Assembly: GCF_041435435.1 (NCBI RefSeq)
Contig: NZ_CP108494.1
Coordinates: forward strand, 6,792,501-6,856,500
From: Streptomyces sp. NBC_01241
Lineage (GTDB): Bacteria; Actinomycetota; Actinomycetes; Streptomycetales; Streptomycetaceae
Reading direction: 5' to 3'
DNA: 64,000 nt
Each line of letters starts with the position of its first letter. The first letter of the stretch is position 1. Under the pieces are notes generated by a model. The model worked only from the letters and a program-made list of their open reading frames with translations. It was not told the origin of the DNA and searched no databases. Positions 51,385 through 60,980 of the stretch are shown one piece after another. The position numbers were made by a program, and so were the translations under genes.

Positions 51385-52587
51385 ATGGAGACTCCGGGTT
51401 CGCAGACATCTCTGCATCGCGCCAACCTTGAGCGGGTGGTGCGCGCGGTACGCATGGCGGGCTCGCTCACCCAGGCGGAGATCGCACGGAGCACCGGCCT
51501 GTCAGCGGCCACCGTCTCCAACATCGTTCGCGAACTGAAGGACGGCGGCACGGTCGAGGTGACCCCCACCTCGGCGGGCGGCCGGCGGGCCCGCAGCGTC
51601 TCGCTCAGCGGTGACGCCGGCATTGTGATCGGCGTCGACTTCGGTCATACGCATCTGCGGGTGGCGATCGGCAACCTCGCCCACCAGGTGCTCGCCGAGG
51701 AGTCCGAGCCGATGGATGTCGACGCCTCGGCCGCGGAGGGGTTCGGACGGGCGGAACGCCTGGTCAAACGGCTCATCGAGGCGACCGGGATCAGCCCGGA
51801 CAAGGTGATCGGGGTGGGCCTCGGTGTTCCCGGCCCGATCGACGTCGAGTCCGGCACCCTGGGCTCCACGTCGATCCTGCCGGGCTGGACGGGCATCAAC
51901 CCCAGCGAGGAGCTCGCGGGCCGGCTCGGCGTGCCGGTGTACGTCGACAACGACGCCAACCTCGGCGCGCTCGGCGAGCTGGTCTGGGGGAGCGGGCGCG
52001 GGGTCAAGGACCTCGCGTACATCAAGGTCGCCAGCGGTGTCGGCGCCGGTCTGGTGATCGACGGGCACATCTACCGGGGGCCGGGCGGCACGGCCGGCGA
52101 GATCGGGCACATCACGCTCGACGAATCGGGCCCGGTCTGCCGCTGCGGCAACCGCGGATGCCTGGAGACGTTCACCGCCGCGCGCTACGTCCTGCCGCTG
52201 CTCCAGCCCGGTCACGGGCCCGATCTCACCATGGAGCGGGTGGTCCAGCTGGCCCGCGAGGGCGATCCGGGCTGCCGACGGGTGATCGGGGACGTCGGGC
52301 GCCACATCGGCAGCGGGGTGGCCAACCTCTGCAATCTGCTCAACCCCAGCCGGGTGGTGCTCGGCGGCTCGCTCGCCGAGGCCGGCGAGCTGGTGCTCGC
52401 ACCGATCCGCGACTCGGTCTCCCGCTACGCCATTCCCAGCGCCGCCCGGCAGCTCTCGGTGCTGCCGGGGGCGCTCGGCGGCCGGGCCGAAGTGCTGGGT
52501 GCGCTGGCCCTGGTGCTGAGCGAGATGGGGGATTCAACCCTTTTGGAAAGTACCCTGCCGTCAGCCGCCCAGCCTTCACTTAGATGA
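51385..52587 (+). CDS. rok7B7: ROK-family transcriptional regulator (Rok7B7 type)
   Basis: A ~400-residue ROK regulator. The winged helix is at ~10-70 (LTQAEIARSTGLSAATVSNI), the kinase-like fold follows (GVDFGHTHLRVAIG), and the zinc motif is CRCGNRGCLETF. The position between ngcEFG and xylFGH matches Rok7B7 of S. coelicolor, which controls xylose transport and influences carbon repression and antibiotic production. The start METPGSQTS (ATG 51385, AGGAG 11 bp upstream) is preferred; ATG 51352 is in frame. A CTTGAC-containing dyad (51304-51315) lies upstream, resembling one before xylF. Confidence 0.9.
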   Translation: METPGSQTSLHRANLERVVRAVRMAGSLTQAEIARSTGLSAATVSNIVRELKDGGTVEVTPTSAGGRRARSVSLSGDAGIVIGVDFGHTHLRVAIGNLAHQVLAEESEPMDVDASAAEGFGRAERLVKRLIEATGISPDKVIGVGLGVPGPIDVESGTLGSTSILPGWTGINPSEELAGRLGVPVYVDNDANLGALGELVWGSGRGVKDLAYIKVASGVGAGLVIDGHIYRGPGGTAGEIGHITLDESGPVCRCGNRGCLETFTAARYVLPLLQPGHGPDLTMERVVQLAREGDPGCRRVIGDVGRHIGSGVANLCNLLNPSRVVLGGSLAEAGELVLAPIRDSVSRYAIPSAARQLSVLPGALGGRAEVLGALALVLSEMGDSTLLESTLPSAAQPSLR

Positions 52588-52609
52588 CGAATGGCACCGT
52601 TGTCATCTC

Positions 52610-52630
52610 GTTAAGGATTTACTCCTTGAC
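52610..52630. promoter_or_regulatory. Inverted repeat before xylF, ROK operator candidate
   Basis: GTTAAGGA-N5-TCCTTGAC is an inverted repeat with one mismatch, about 75 bp upstream of xylF. A related TCAAG-GT-CTTGA dyad is found at 51304-51315 before rok7B7. The right arm may also serve as a -35 (TTGACG). Confidence 0.5.
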
Positions 52631-52705
52631 GCTGACGTCACAGCCGAGTTGACTTCCTGCCACCTCGGCCGCACCGTCGCGGCCTCGTCAGGGAGGCAAC
52701 CCCAC

Positions 52706-53800
52706 ATGAACGCAACGATGCGACGCATTGTCATCGGCACGGCCGCTGTTTCCATGACCGTCTCCCTCGCCGCCTGCGGCAAGGCGGGCGACGACAACAA
52801 GGGTGGCGGCGGCGACAGCAAGGTCATCGGCCTGCTGCTGCCGGAGAACAAGACCACTCGTTACGAGACCTTCGACCGCCCCATCATCGAGGCGAAGATC
52901 ACGCAGCTGTGCGGCGACTGCAAGGTCAAGTACAGCAACGCCGCGGGGGAGAGCGATACCCAGAAGAAGCAGTTCGACTCGCTCATCACCCAGGGTGTGA
53001 AGGTCATCATCGTGGACTCCGTCAACTACGAGGCCACCAAGTCCTGGGTGGAGCAGGCGGCCAAGAAGGGCGTCAAGGTCGTCGCGTACGACCGCCTCGC
53101 CGAGGGCCCGGTCTCCGCGTACGTGTCGTACGACAACGAGAAGATCGGCCGCCTTCAGGGGGAGGCCATGGTCAAGGCGCTCGGCGCCAAGGCCAAGGAG
53201 AGCAACGTTGTCATGATCAACGGCTCGCCGCTCGACCCGAACGCCCCGTTCTTCAAGAAGGGTGCCCACAGCGTCCTGGACACCCAGGTCAAGAAGGTCG
53301 TCTACGAGCAGGACATCCCTGACTGGTCGCCCGAGGAGGCCAACAAGAAGATGGGCGCGGCCATCGACTCCCTGGGCAAGGACGGCTTCCAGGGCGTCTA
53401 CTCCGCCAACGACGGCATGGCCGGCGGCATCATCACGGCCCTGAACAAGCAGGCCATCAAGGTCCCGGTCGGCGGTCAGGACTCCGAGCTCGCCGGGCTG
53501 CAGCGCATCCTCAAGGGCGACCAGGCCTTCACGATCTACAAGCAGATCAAGCCCGAGGCGGAGACCACCGCCGAGATCGCGGTCAGGCTCCTCAAGGGCG
53601 AGAAGTTCGACGACCTGACCCCGACCAAGGTCGACAGCGTCTCCGGCGCGATCAAGGGCATCCCGGCCAAGCTGTACGACGCGCAGGTCGTGACCAAGGA
53701 GAACGTCGCCGACACGATCATCGCCGACAAGGTCTACAAGGCCTCGGAGATCTGCACGCCGGAGTACAAGGCGGCTTGCGAAGCAGCCGGTATCAAGTAG
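52706..53800 (+). CDS. xylF: XylF-type D-xylose-binding lipoprotein
   Basis: A 364-residue family-2 (ribose/xylose type) binding protein. The signal ends in the lipobox SLAAC; the mature part begins IGLLLPENKTTRYETFDRP, with QGVKVIIVDSVNYEATKSW and YSANDGMAGGIITALNK lining the sugar site. ATG 52706 has GGGAGG nine bases upstream. It is followed by the ATPase and permease genes. By context it imports xylose under ROK control. Confidence 0.92.
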   Translation: MNATMRRIVIGTAAVSMTVSLAACGKAGDDNKGGGGDSKVIGLLLPENKTTRYETFDRPIIEAKITQLCGDCKVKYSNAAGESDTQKKQFDSLITQGVKVIIVDSVNYEATKSWVEQAAKKGVKVVAYDRLAEGPVSAYVSYDNEKIGRLQGEAMVKALGAKAKESNVVMINGSPLDPNAPFFKKGAHSVLDTQVKKVVYEQDIPDWSPEEANKKMGAAIDSLGKDGFQGVYSANDGMAGGIITALNKQAIKVPVGGQDSELAGLQRILKGDQAFTIYKQIKPEAETTAEIAVRLLKGEKFDDLTPTKVDSVSGAIKGIPAKLYDAQVVTKENVADTIIADKVYKASEICTPEYKAACEAAGIK

Positions 53801-53952
53801 CGCCCTCGGGCCGGGCCTCCGGTCCTCCTCGCCGGTCCGGCGCCCGCTCCGTCAACGCCCCGCAGGCGGGGGCGGGCGCCGGACTTCTCTCGCACGCCCC
53901 TGTGCTCAGCACCACCATCCCCGCCGGTCAGGCGGCGAAGGAGATGATTCAC

Positions 53953-54738
53953 GTGTCCGCTACGCCCGTGCTGGCGTTGCGCGGAATCTCCAAGCGGTTC
54001 GGCGCCGTCCAGGCGCTCACCGATGTGGACCTGGAGATTCACCCCGGCGAGGTCGTCGCCCTGGTCGGCGACAACGGTGCCGGCAAGTCGACGCTCGTCA
54101 AGACCATTTCGGGTGTCCACCCGATCGATGAAGGTGTCATCGAGTGGGAGGGCGAGGCGGTCCGGATCAACCGGCCGAACAACGCCCAGGATCTCGGAAT
54201 CGCCACCGTCTACCAGGACTTGGCGCTCTGCGACAACCTCGATGTCGTCGCCAACCTCTTCCTCGGCAGCGAACTGCGCAAGGTCTCCGTCCTCGACGAG
54301 ATCGCGATGGAGAAGCGCGCCAAGGAATTGCTGGACACCCTCTCCATCCGGATCCCCAGCGTCCGCATCCCGGTCGCCGCGCTCTCGGGCGGTCAGCGTC
54401 AAGTCGTGGCCATCGCACGCGCGTTGATCGGTGACCCCAAGATCGTCATCCTGGACGAACCGACCGCGGCACTCGGCGTCGAGCAGACCGCCCAGGTCCT
54501 CGACCTGGTCGAGCGGCTGCGCGAGCGGGGCCACGGCGTCATCCTCATCAGCCACAACATGGCCGACGTGCGCGCCGTCGCGGACCGCGTGGCGGTGCTC
54601 CGCCTGGGCCGCAACAACGGTGTCTTCGATGTGGCGGGCACCTCCCACGAAGAGATCATCGCCGCGATCACCGGCGCCACGGACAACGCCGTCACGCGTC
54701 GCCAAGCACGCTCGGCCACGAAGGAGGAAGCGAAGTGA
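53953..54738 (+). CDS. xylG: XylG-type ABC transporter ATP-binding protein (single ATPase domain)
   Basis: A 261-residue ATPase: Walker A GDNGAGKST, signature ALSGGQRQVVAIARAL, Walker B VILDEPTAAL and the switch histidine in LISHNMADV. E. coli XylG has two ATPase domains in one chain; this one has a single domain and must act as a homodimer. The start is GTG 53953, nine bases after AAGGAG; the ATG at 53944 directly abuts that RBS and is unlikely. The stop overlaps xylH by GTGA. Confidence 0.92.
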   Translation: MSATPVLALRGISKRFGAVQALTDVDLEIHPGEVVALVGDNGAGKSTLVKTISGVHPIDEGVIEWEGEAVRINRPNNAQDLGIATVYQDLALCDNLDVVANLFLGSELRKVSVLDEIAMEKRAKELLDTLSIRIPSVRIPVAALSGGQRQVVAIARALIGDPKIVILDEPTAALGVEQTAQVLDLVERLRERGHGVILISHNMADVRAVADRVAVLRLGRNNGVFDVAGTSHEEIIAAITGATDNAVTRRQARSATKEEAK

Positions 54739-56048
54739 GCGACCTCGCCAAGACCCCCGGGACCTCCACCGAGAAGCCCGCCCCGCAACCACCGGCCGCC
54801 GAGCAGTCGGCAGCCCCCGTACCCGCCGTCGACCCGCGTCTGCTCGTCCGCGAGGAGGGCTTCAAGGGCTACTGGTCGGAGTTCACCCGCAAGGTGCGCG
54901 GCGGTGAGCTCGGCTCGCTTCCCGTCTTCGTCGGCCTGATCGTCATCGCGGTCGTCTTCCAGTTCCAGAACAGCAATTTCCTCTCCGCGAGCTCCGTCGC
55001 CAACATCGCCGTCTACAGTTCCGGCATCGGCATCATGGCGGTCGGCATCGTGTTCGTGCTGCTGCTCGGCGAGATCGACCTCTCGGTCGGCTCCGTCGCG
55101 GGGGTCGGCGCGGCCGTCTGGGCCGTGCTCAACGTCAACAACGGCTGGAACGAGTGGCTCGCGATCCTCGTCGCCGTTCTCTCCGGAATGGCCCTCGGCG
55201 CGCTGCACGGCTTCTTCTTCGCCAAGATCGGCGTACCGGCGTTCGTCGTCACCCTGGCGGGCTTCCTCGGCTGGAGCGGTCTGCAGGACTGGATGATGGG
55301 CGGGGAAGGGTCGATCAACACGCCGTCCGGCAGTGCCGTCGAGAACCTGACCAACTACTTCTTCGAGGACAAGGCCGCCGGCTACGGACTCGCCCTGGTC
55401 GCCGTCCTCGCGTACGGGGCCTCGCTCCTGGTGGACAGCAGGCGCCGTAAGGCGGCGGGGCTGCCCGCCCGCCCGACCGGCGAGGTCGTGCTGCGCACCG
55501 CGGTCGTCGCGATCCTGTGCTTCGTCGTCGCGTACGTCCTGAACGAGCCCGCGGGCGCCCGTGGCCTGCCGCTCGCCCTGGTGCTCTTCCTCGCCGTCCT
55601 GATCGTCGCGGACTTCGTCGCCCGGCGCACGAGCTTCGGCCGTCAGGTCTTCGCGGTCGGCGGCAACCCGGAGGCCGCGCGCCGTGCCGGTATCAACGTC
55701 GACCGGGTCCGGATCACCGTCTTCGCCCTGTCCGGCACGCTGGGCGCCTTCGGCGGCCTCTTCATCGCCAGCCTCTCCGGCGGCGCCACGAAGAGCGTCG
55801 GCGGCGGCAACACACTGATGCTGGTCATCGCCGCCGCCGTCATCGGTGGCACCAGCCTCTTCGGAGGCCGGGGCAAGGTCTGGTCCGCGCTGCTCGGCAT
55901 GATCGTGATCCAGTCGATCCAGCAGGGCCTGAACATGATCGGTATGGCCAACGCCATTCAGTACATGATCACCGGCGCGGTTCTGCTGGCCGCCGTGGTC
56001 ATCGACTCGGTCTCCCGCCGTACCCAGAAGACCGCAGGTCGCGCCTGA
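54735..56048 (+). CDS. xylH: XylH-type ABC transporter permease
   Basis: A 437-residue permease of the ribose/xylose class with ten or more membrane helices, the LLLGEIDLSVGSVAGVGAAV signature and GGNPEAARRAGINVDRVRIT in the ATPase-coupling loop. A Pro/Ala-rich cytoplasmic leader of ~45 residues precedes the first helix. GTG 54735 overlaps xylG and has AAGGAGGAAG upstream. It is followed by a GATC-loop terminator. Confidence 0.92.
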   Translation: MSDLAKTPGTSTEKPAPQPPAAEQSAAPVPAVDPRLLVREEGFKGYWSEFTRKVRGGELGSLPVFVGLIVIAVVFQFQNSNFLSASSVANIAVYSSGIGIMAVGIVFVLLLGEIDLSVGSVAGVGAAVWAVLNVNNGWNEWLAILVAVLSGMALGALHGFFFAKIGVPAFVVTLAGFLGWSGLQDWMMGGEGSINTPSGSAVENLTNYFFEDKAAGYGLALVAVLAYGASLLVDSRRRKAAGLPARPTGEVVLRTAVVAILCFVVAYVLNEPAGARGLPLALVLFLAVLIVADFVARRTSFGRQVFAVGGNPEAARRAGINVDRVRITVFALSGTLGAFGGLFIASLSGGATKSVGGGNTLMLVIAAAVIGGTSLFGGRGKVWSALLGMIVIQSIQQGLNMIGMANAIQYMITGAVLLAAVVIDSVSRRTQKTAGRA

Positions 56049-56068
56049 CATCGCGGCCGTTCCAACCG

Positions 56069-56100
56069 GTGCCCGGCGCCCCGATCGGGGCGCCGGGCAC
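56069..56100. terminator. Terminator after xylH
   Basis: GTGCCCGGCGCCCC and its exact complement (56087-56100) form a 14-bp stem with the loop GATC. Confidence 0.9.
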
Positions 56101-56216
56101 GGTCGGCTGCGGACAGGGGCGGGGCAGTACACCCCTGCCCGATGCCTGCCGCGACGGGCGGAACACTAGACTCATCGGATCGGCATGCTCGATCAGCTCA
56201 ACGCAAGGAGGAACGG

Positions 56217-58148
56217 GTGGCTCTGCTGACCCGCATCGGTGGACCGCGCGACCTGGACCGGCTGACTCCCGAGCAGCTGGACCAGCTCGCCGAAGAGATC
56301 CGGACCTTCCTCGTCGACGCCGTTTCGAAGACCGGCGGACACCTCGGCCCCAACCTGGGCGTGGTCGAGCTGACCATCGCCCTGCACCGGGTCTTCGACT
56401 CGCCGAAGGACAAGGTGCTGTTCGACACCGGTCACCAGAGCTATGTGCACAAGCTCCTCACCGGTCGCCAGGACTTCTCGAAGCTCAAGAGCAAGGGCGG
56501 CCTCTCCGGCTACCCCTCCCGCGCGGAGTCCGAGCACGACATCATCGAGAATTCGCACGCCTCCACCGTGCTCGGCTGGGCCGACGGCCTCGCCAAGGCC
56601 AACGAGGTGCTGGGCAAGGACGACCACGTCGTGGCGGTCATCGGTGACGGCGCGCTCACCGGCGGTATGGCCTGGGAGGCGCTGAACAACATCGCCGCCG
56701 CCAAGGACCGCCCGCTCGTCATCGTCGTCAACGACAACGAGCGCTCCTACGCCCCGACCATCGGCGGCCTCGCCAACCACCTCGCCACGCTGCGCACCAC
56801 CGACGGCTACGAGCGCTTCCTGGCCCGCGGCAAGGACATCCTGGAGCGCACCCCCGTCGTCGGGAAGCCGCTGTACGAGACGCTGCACGGCGCCAAGAAG
56901 GGGCTGAAGGACTTCATCGCCCCGCAGGGCATGTTCGAGGACCTCGGCCTGAAGTACGTCGGCCCGATCGACGGCCACGACATCGAGGCCCTGGAGTCCG
57001 CGCTCCAGCGCGCCAAGCGCTTCGGCGGGCCGGTCATCGTGCACTGCCTCACCGAGAAGGGCCGCGGCTACACCCCGGCCCTGCTCGACGAGGCCGACCG
57101 CTTCCACGCCGTCGGCAAGATCCACCCCGACACCGGCCTCCCCATCGCCACCTCGGGCCTCGACTGGACCTCCGTCTTCGGCGAGGAGATGGTCAAGCTC
57201 GGCAAGGAGCGCAAGGACATCGTCGCGATCACCGCGGCCATGCTCCAGCCGGTCGGCCTGACCAAGTTCGAGAAGGCGTTCCCGGACCGGATCTACGACG
57301 TCGGCATCGCCGAGCAGCACGGCGCGGTCTCCGCGGCCGGCCTCGCCACCGGCGGACTGCACCCCGTCTTCGCGGTGTACGCCACCTTCCTCAACCGCGC
57401 CTTCGACCAGGTCCTGATGGATGTCGCGCTGCACAAGTGCGGTGTGACCTTCGTCCTGGACCGGGCCGGCGTCACCGGCACCGACGGCGCCTCGCACAAC
57501 GGCATGTGGGACATGTCGATCCTGCAGTGCGTGCCCACGCTCCGGATCGCCGCCCCGCGCGACGCCGACCAGGTCCGCGCCCAGCTGCGCGAGGCCGTCG
57601 AGGTCGACGACGCGCCGACCGTGGTCCGGTTCTCCAAGGGCGCGGTCGGCCCGGCGGTCAAGGCCGTCGGCCGGGTCGGCGGCATGGACGTCCTGCGCGA
57701 GCCCGGCACCACCCGGCCGGACGTCCTGCTCGTCTCCGTCGGAGCGCTCGCCCCGATGTGCCTGGAGATCGCCGATCTGCTGGACGCCCAGGGCATCACG
57801 ACGACGGTCGTCGACCCGCGCTGGGTCAAGCCGGTCGACGAGGCCATGGCCCCGCTGGCCGAGCGGCACCGGGCCGTCGTCACCGTCGAGGACAACAGCA
57901 GGGCCGGCGGCGTCGGCTCCGCCGTCGCCCAGGCGCTGCGCGACGCCGGGGTCGACGTACCGCTGCGCGACTTCGGTATCCCGCCGCGCTTCCTCGACCA
58001 CGCCTCCCGCAAGGAGGTCATGGCCGAGATCGGGCTGACCGCCCCGGACATCGCCCGCCAGGTCACCGGCCTGGTCGCCAGGCTGGGCGGCCGCTACGAG
58101 ACGGGCGCGGACGACATCTCCGTCGCCGTGGAGCCCGTCCGCGACTGA
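56217..58148 (+). CDS. dxs: 1-deoxy-D-xylulose-5-phosphate synthase
   Basis: A 643-residue thiamine-diphosphate enzyme. It shows DTGHQSYVHKLLTGR, the ThDP motif GDGALTGGMAWEALNNIA, the transketolase pyrimidine domain (GIAEQHGAVSAAGLA with the catalytic Glu) and the C-terminal domain. It condenses pyruvate and glyceraldehyde-3-phosphate in the first step of the MEP isoprenoid pathway in the cytoplasm. GTG 56217 has AAGGAGGAAC upstream. It stands alone between two terminators. Confidence 0.96.
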   Translation: MALLTRIGGPRDLDRLTPEQLDQLAEEIRTFLVDAVSKTGGHLGPNLGVVELTIALHRVFDSPKDKVLFDTGHQSYVHKLLTGRQDFSKLKSKGGLSGYPSRAESEHDIIENSHASTVLGWADGLAKANEVLGKDDHVVAVIGDGALTGGMAWEALNNIAAAKDRPLVIVVNDNERSYAPTIGGLANHLATLRTTDGYERFLARGKDILERTPVVGKPLYETLHGAKKGLKDFIAPQGMFEDLGLKYVGPIDGHDIEALESALQRAKRFGGPVIVHCLTEKGRGYTPALLDEADRFHAVGKIHPDTGLPIATSGLDWTSVFGEEMVKLGKERKDIVAITAAMLQPVGLTKFEKAFPDRIYDVGIAEQHGAVSAAGLATGGLHPVFAVYATFLNRAFDQVLMDVALHKCGVTFVLDRAGVTGTDGASHNGMWDMSILQCVPTLRIAAPRDADQVRAQLREAVEVDDAPTVVRFSKGAVGPAVKAVGRVGGMDVLREPGTTRPDVLLVSVGALAPMCLEIADLLDAQGITTTVVDPRWVKPVDEAMAPLAERHRAVVTVEDNSRAGGVGSAVAQALRDAGVDVPLRDFGIPPRFLDHASRKEVMAEIGLTAPDIARQVTGLVARLGGRYETGADDISVAVEPVRD

Positions 58149-58221
58149 GCCGCGCCCCCCGCACGAGCGGCCTCCGGACCGCGGTGCCACGGGGCCGTAC
58201 GAGCGAACCGCGATACGGCCG

Positions 58222-58266
58222 ATGGGCCGGTCGGAGCACCCTGTACGGGTGGTCCGACCGGCCCAT
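58222..58266. terminator. Terminator after dxs
   Basis: ATGGGCCGGTCGGA (58222-58235) pairs with 58253-58266, continued by GCACCC/GGGTGG with one mismatch. The hairpin is 73 bp after the dxs stop. Confidence 0.85.
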
Positions 58267-58352
58267 TCGTGTGAAATCGTCCGGTCCGGAGCCCTCCGTG
58301 GCAGGCACGGTCCCAATCATGGCGTACACGACGAGTGCGTGGAGGTACGCCG

Positions 58353-59861
58353 GTGACTGCCCAGCAGGACACACCACCCAGCAGCGACGGACTGTTCCGG
58401 ACCAAGACGGTCGAACAGTCCATCCGCGATACCGAGGAGCCGGAGCACGCGCTCAAGAAGTCCCTCTCCGCGCTCGACCTCACGGTCTTCGGAGTGGGCG
58501 TCATCATCGGCACCGGCATCTTCGTGCTCACCGGGAAGGTCGCCAAGGAGACCGCCGGCCCCGCTACCGCGCTCGCCTTCGTCGCCGCGGCCGTCGTCTG
58601 CGCCCTGGCCGCGCTCTGCTACGCCGAGTTCGCCTCGACCGTTCCCGTCGCCGGTTCCGCGTACACCTTCTCCTACGCCTCGCTCGGTGAACTCGTCGCC
58701 TGGATCATCGGCTGGGACCTGGTGCTGGAATTCGCGCTGGGCACAGCGGTGGTGGCGGTCGGCTGGTCCGGCTACGTCCGCTCGCTGCTGGACAACTTCG
58801 GCTGGACCATGCCCGACGTGCTCTCCGGAACCGATGTGGCGAAAGGATTCGGGTTCGACATCCTGGCCTTCGTGCTGGTGCTCGTCCTGACCGTTGTCCT
58901 GGTGCTCGGCATGAAGCTCTCGGCCCGGATCACGACGGTGGTCGTCGCCATCAAGGTCGCCGTCGTGCTGATCGTGATCATTGCCGGACTGTTCTTCATC
59001 AAGGCCGCCAACTACTCGCCCTTCATCCCCGAGGCCCGGCCACAGCCCTCCGGTTCCGGACTGACCGCGCCGCTGGTCCAGCTGATGTTCGGTTACGCGC
59101 CCACGAACTTCGGCGTCATGGGCATCTTCACCGCCGCCTCCGTCGTCTTCTTCGCCTTCATCGGCTTCGACGTGGTGGCCACCGCCGCCGAGGAGACGAA
59201 GGTTCCGCAACGTGACATGCCACGTGGCATCCTCGCCTCGCTGTTCATCTGCACCCTGCTCTATGTCGGCGTTTCGCTGGTGGTCACGGGCATGCAGCAC
59301 TACACCGAACTGTCCGTCGAAGCCCCGCTGGCCGATGCCTTCAAGGCCATCGGCCATCCCGTCTACGCCGGTTTCATCAGCTTCGGCGCCGCGATCGGTC
59401 TCACCACGGTCTGTCTGATCCTGCTGCTCGGACAGACCCGGGTGTTCTTCGCGATGAGCCGCGACGGACTACTCCCGCGGTTCTTCTCCGTGACGCACCC
59501 GCGCTACCGCACCCCGTACCGCCCGACCATCCTGCTCGGCGTGATCATCGCGATCGTCGCCGGGTTCACGAGCATCAACGAACTGGCGACGCTGGTGAAC
59601 ATCGGCACGCTCTTCGCGTTCGTCGTCGTCGCCCTCGGCGTCCTGGTGCTGCGCCGCACCCGCCCCGATCTGCACCGCGCGTTCCGCACCCCGTGGGTGC
59701 CGCTGGTCCCGATCCTGTCGGTGGCCGCCTCGGTGTGGCTGATGCTCAATCTGCCGGCCGAGACCTGGCTGCGGTTTGCCATCTGGATGATCATCGGCGT
59801 GATCATCTACTTCGCGTACGGGCGCAGCCACAGCAGGCTGGCGCGTGGCGATGCCCGGTAG
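58353..59861 (+). CDS. APC-family amino acid permease
   Basis: A 502-residue transporter with about twelve membrane helices. The first helix carries the APC substrate motif GVGVIIGTGIFVLTG. Later parts include FFAFIGFDVVATAAEE and RVFFAMSRDGLLPRFF, as in cationic amino acid/YfnA-type permeases. It should import amino acids by proton symport; the substrate is not certain. GTG 58353 is seven bases from GGAGG; an in-frame GTG at 58335 is less well placed. Confidence 0.93.
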   Translation: MTAQQDTPPSSDGLFRTKTVEQSIRDTEEPEHALKKSLSALDLTVFGVGVIIGTGIFVLTGKVAKETAGPATALAFVAAAVVCALAALCYAEFASTVPVAGSAYTFSYASLGELVAWIIGWDLVLEFALGTAVVAVGWSGYVRSLLDNFGWTMPDVLSGTDVAKGFGFDILAFVLVLVLTVVLVLGMKLSARITTVVVAIKVAVVLIVIIAGLFFIKAANYSPFIPEARPQPSGSGLTAPLVQLMFGYAPTNFGVMGIFTAASVVFFAFIGFDVVATAAEETKVPQRDMPRGILASLFICTLLYVGVSLVVTGMQHYTELSVEAPLADAFKAIGHPVYAGFISFGAAIGLTTVCLILLLGQTRVFFAMSRDGLLPRFFSVTHPRYRTPYRPTILLGVIIAIVAGFTSINELATLVNIGTLFAFVVVALGVLVLRRTRPDLHRAFRTPWVPLVPILSVAASVWLMLNLPAETWLRFAIWMIIGVIIYFAYGRSHSRLARGDAR

Positions 59862-59906
59862 TAGCGGCGCGTCCGGCATGCACTGTCTCGCGGATACTAT
59901 GACCGT

Positions 59907-60893
59907 ATGACTTGGCTGATCACGGGTGGTGCGGGTTTCATCGGGGCCCACGTCGTAAGGGCGATGCTCGACGTGGGCGAACAGGTCGTCGTGTACGACG
60001 ACTTGTCCACGGGTGACCCGAACCGGGTACCCGAGGGCGTGCCCTTCGTCAAGGGTTCGACGCTCGACCGTGACGCCCTGGACCGGACCCTCGCGGAGTT
60101 CGGCATCGACGGAGTCGTCCACCTCGCCGCGAAGAAGCAGGTCGCCGAGTCCGTGGCCCGCCCGCTCCACTACTACCGGGAGAACGTGCACGGGCTGCAG
60201 AACCTCCTCGAAGCCGTCACGGCGGCCGGCGCGCGCCGCTTCCTCTTCTCCTCGTCCGCCGCCGTGTATGGCCTCCCCGACGTCGACCTGGTCAGCGAGG
60301 ACACTCCGTGCGCTCCGATCAATCCGTACGGCGAGACCAAACTCGTCGGTGAGTGGATGGTGCGTGCGGCGGGCGCCGCCCACGGCATGGCGACCGCTTC
60401 GCTCCGTTACTTCAACGTCGCGGGCGCGGCCGGACCGCAGCTCGCCGACACGGGCGTCTTCAACCTGATCCCGATGGTGTTCGAGAAGCTCACCGAGGGC
60501 CGTGCTCCGGTGATCTTCGGTGACGACTACGCGACGTCGGACGGTACCTGCGTCCGCGACTTCATCCACGTCGAGGACCTGGCCTCCGCCCACGTCACCG
60601 TGGCGCGCGCCCTGGGCGAGCGCGGTGACGGGACCGACCTGACGGTCAACATCGGCCTGGGTGAGGGGGTTTCGGTGCGCGAGATGATCTCGCTGATCGG
60701 CGAGGTCACGGGATACGGACCGGCGGCGGAACCGACCGTGTCCGCCCGGCGCCCGGGTGACCCGGCCCGGGTCGTGGCCTCGGCCGCCCATATGCGGGAG
60801 GAACTGGGCTGGACGGCTCGGCACGACGTGCGCGAGATGGTCGCGGCGGCCTGGGAGGGCTGGTGCCTGTACCACCCCGAGGCGCGCCGCTGA
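59907..60893 (+). CDS. galE: UDP-glucose 4-epimerase-type SDR
   Basis: A 328-residue extended SDR with the nucleotide site LITGGAGFIGAHVV, HLAAKKQVAESV, the catalytic SSSAAVYG and NPYGETKLVGE (YxxxK), and the RYFNVAGAAG substrate loop of GalE. It interconverts UDP-glucose and UDP-galactose. No Shine-Dalgarno sequence is present; a -10-like GATACT at 59893-59898 lies eight bases before the ATG, which suggests a leaderless transcript. It ends at a 22-bp-stem terminator. Confidence 0.88.
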   Translation: MTWLITGGAGFIGAHVVRAMLDVGEQVVVYDDLSTGDPNRVPEGVPFVKGSTLDRDALDRTLAEFGIDGVVHLAAKKQVAESVARPLHYYRENVHGLQNLLEAVTAAGARRFLFSSSAAVYGLPDVDLVSEDTPCAPINPYGETKLVGEWMVRAAGAAHGMATASLRYFNVAGAAGPQLADTGVFNLIPMVFEKLTEGRAPVIFGDDYATSDGTCVRDFIHVEDLASAHVTVARALGERGDGTDLTVNIGLGEGVSVREMISLIGEVTGYGPAAEPTVSARRPGDPARVVASAAHMREELGWTARHDVREMVAAAWEGWCLYHPEARR

Positions 60894-60911
60894 GAGCGGC
60901 CCGGAACGGCT

Positions 60912-60959
60912 GATGCGGCGATGCCCCGGGGTGCTCTCACCCCGGGGCATCGCCGCATC
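60912..60959. terminator. Bidirectional terminator, perfect 22-bp stem
   Basis: Arms 60912-60933 and 60938-60959 are exact complements with the loop CTCT. It lies between the convergent galE and LCP genes. Confidence 0.92.
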
Positions 60960-60980
60960 GCATGTCGGTGGAACGGGTCA

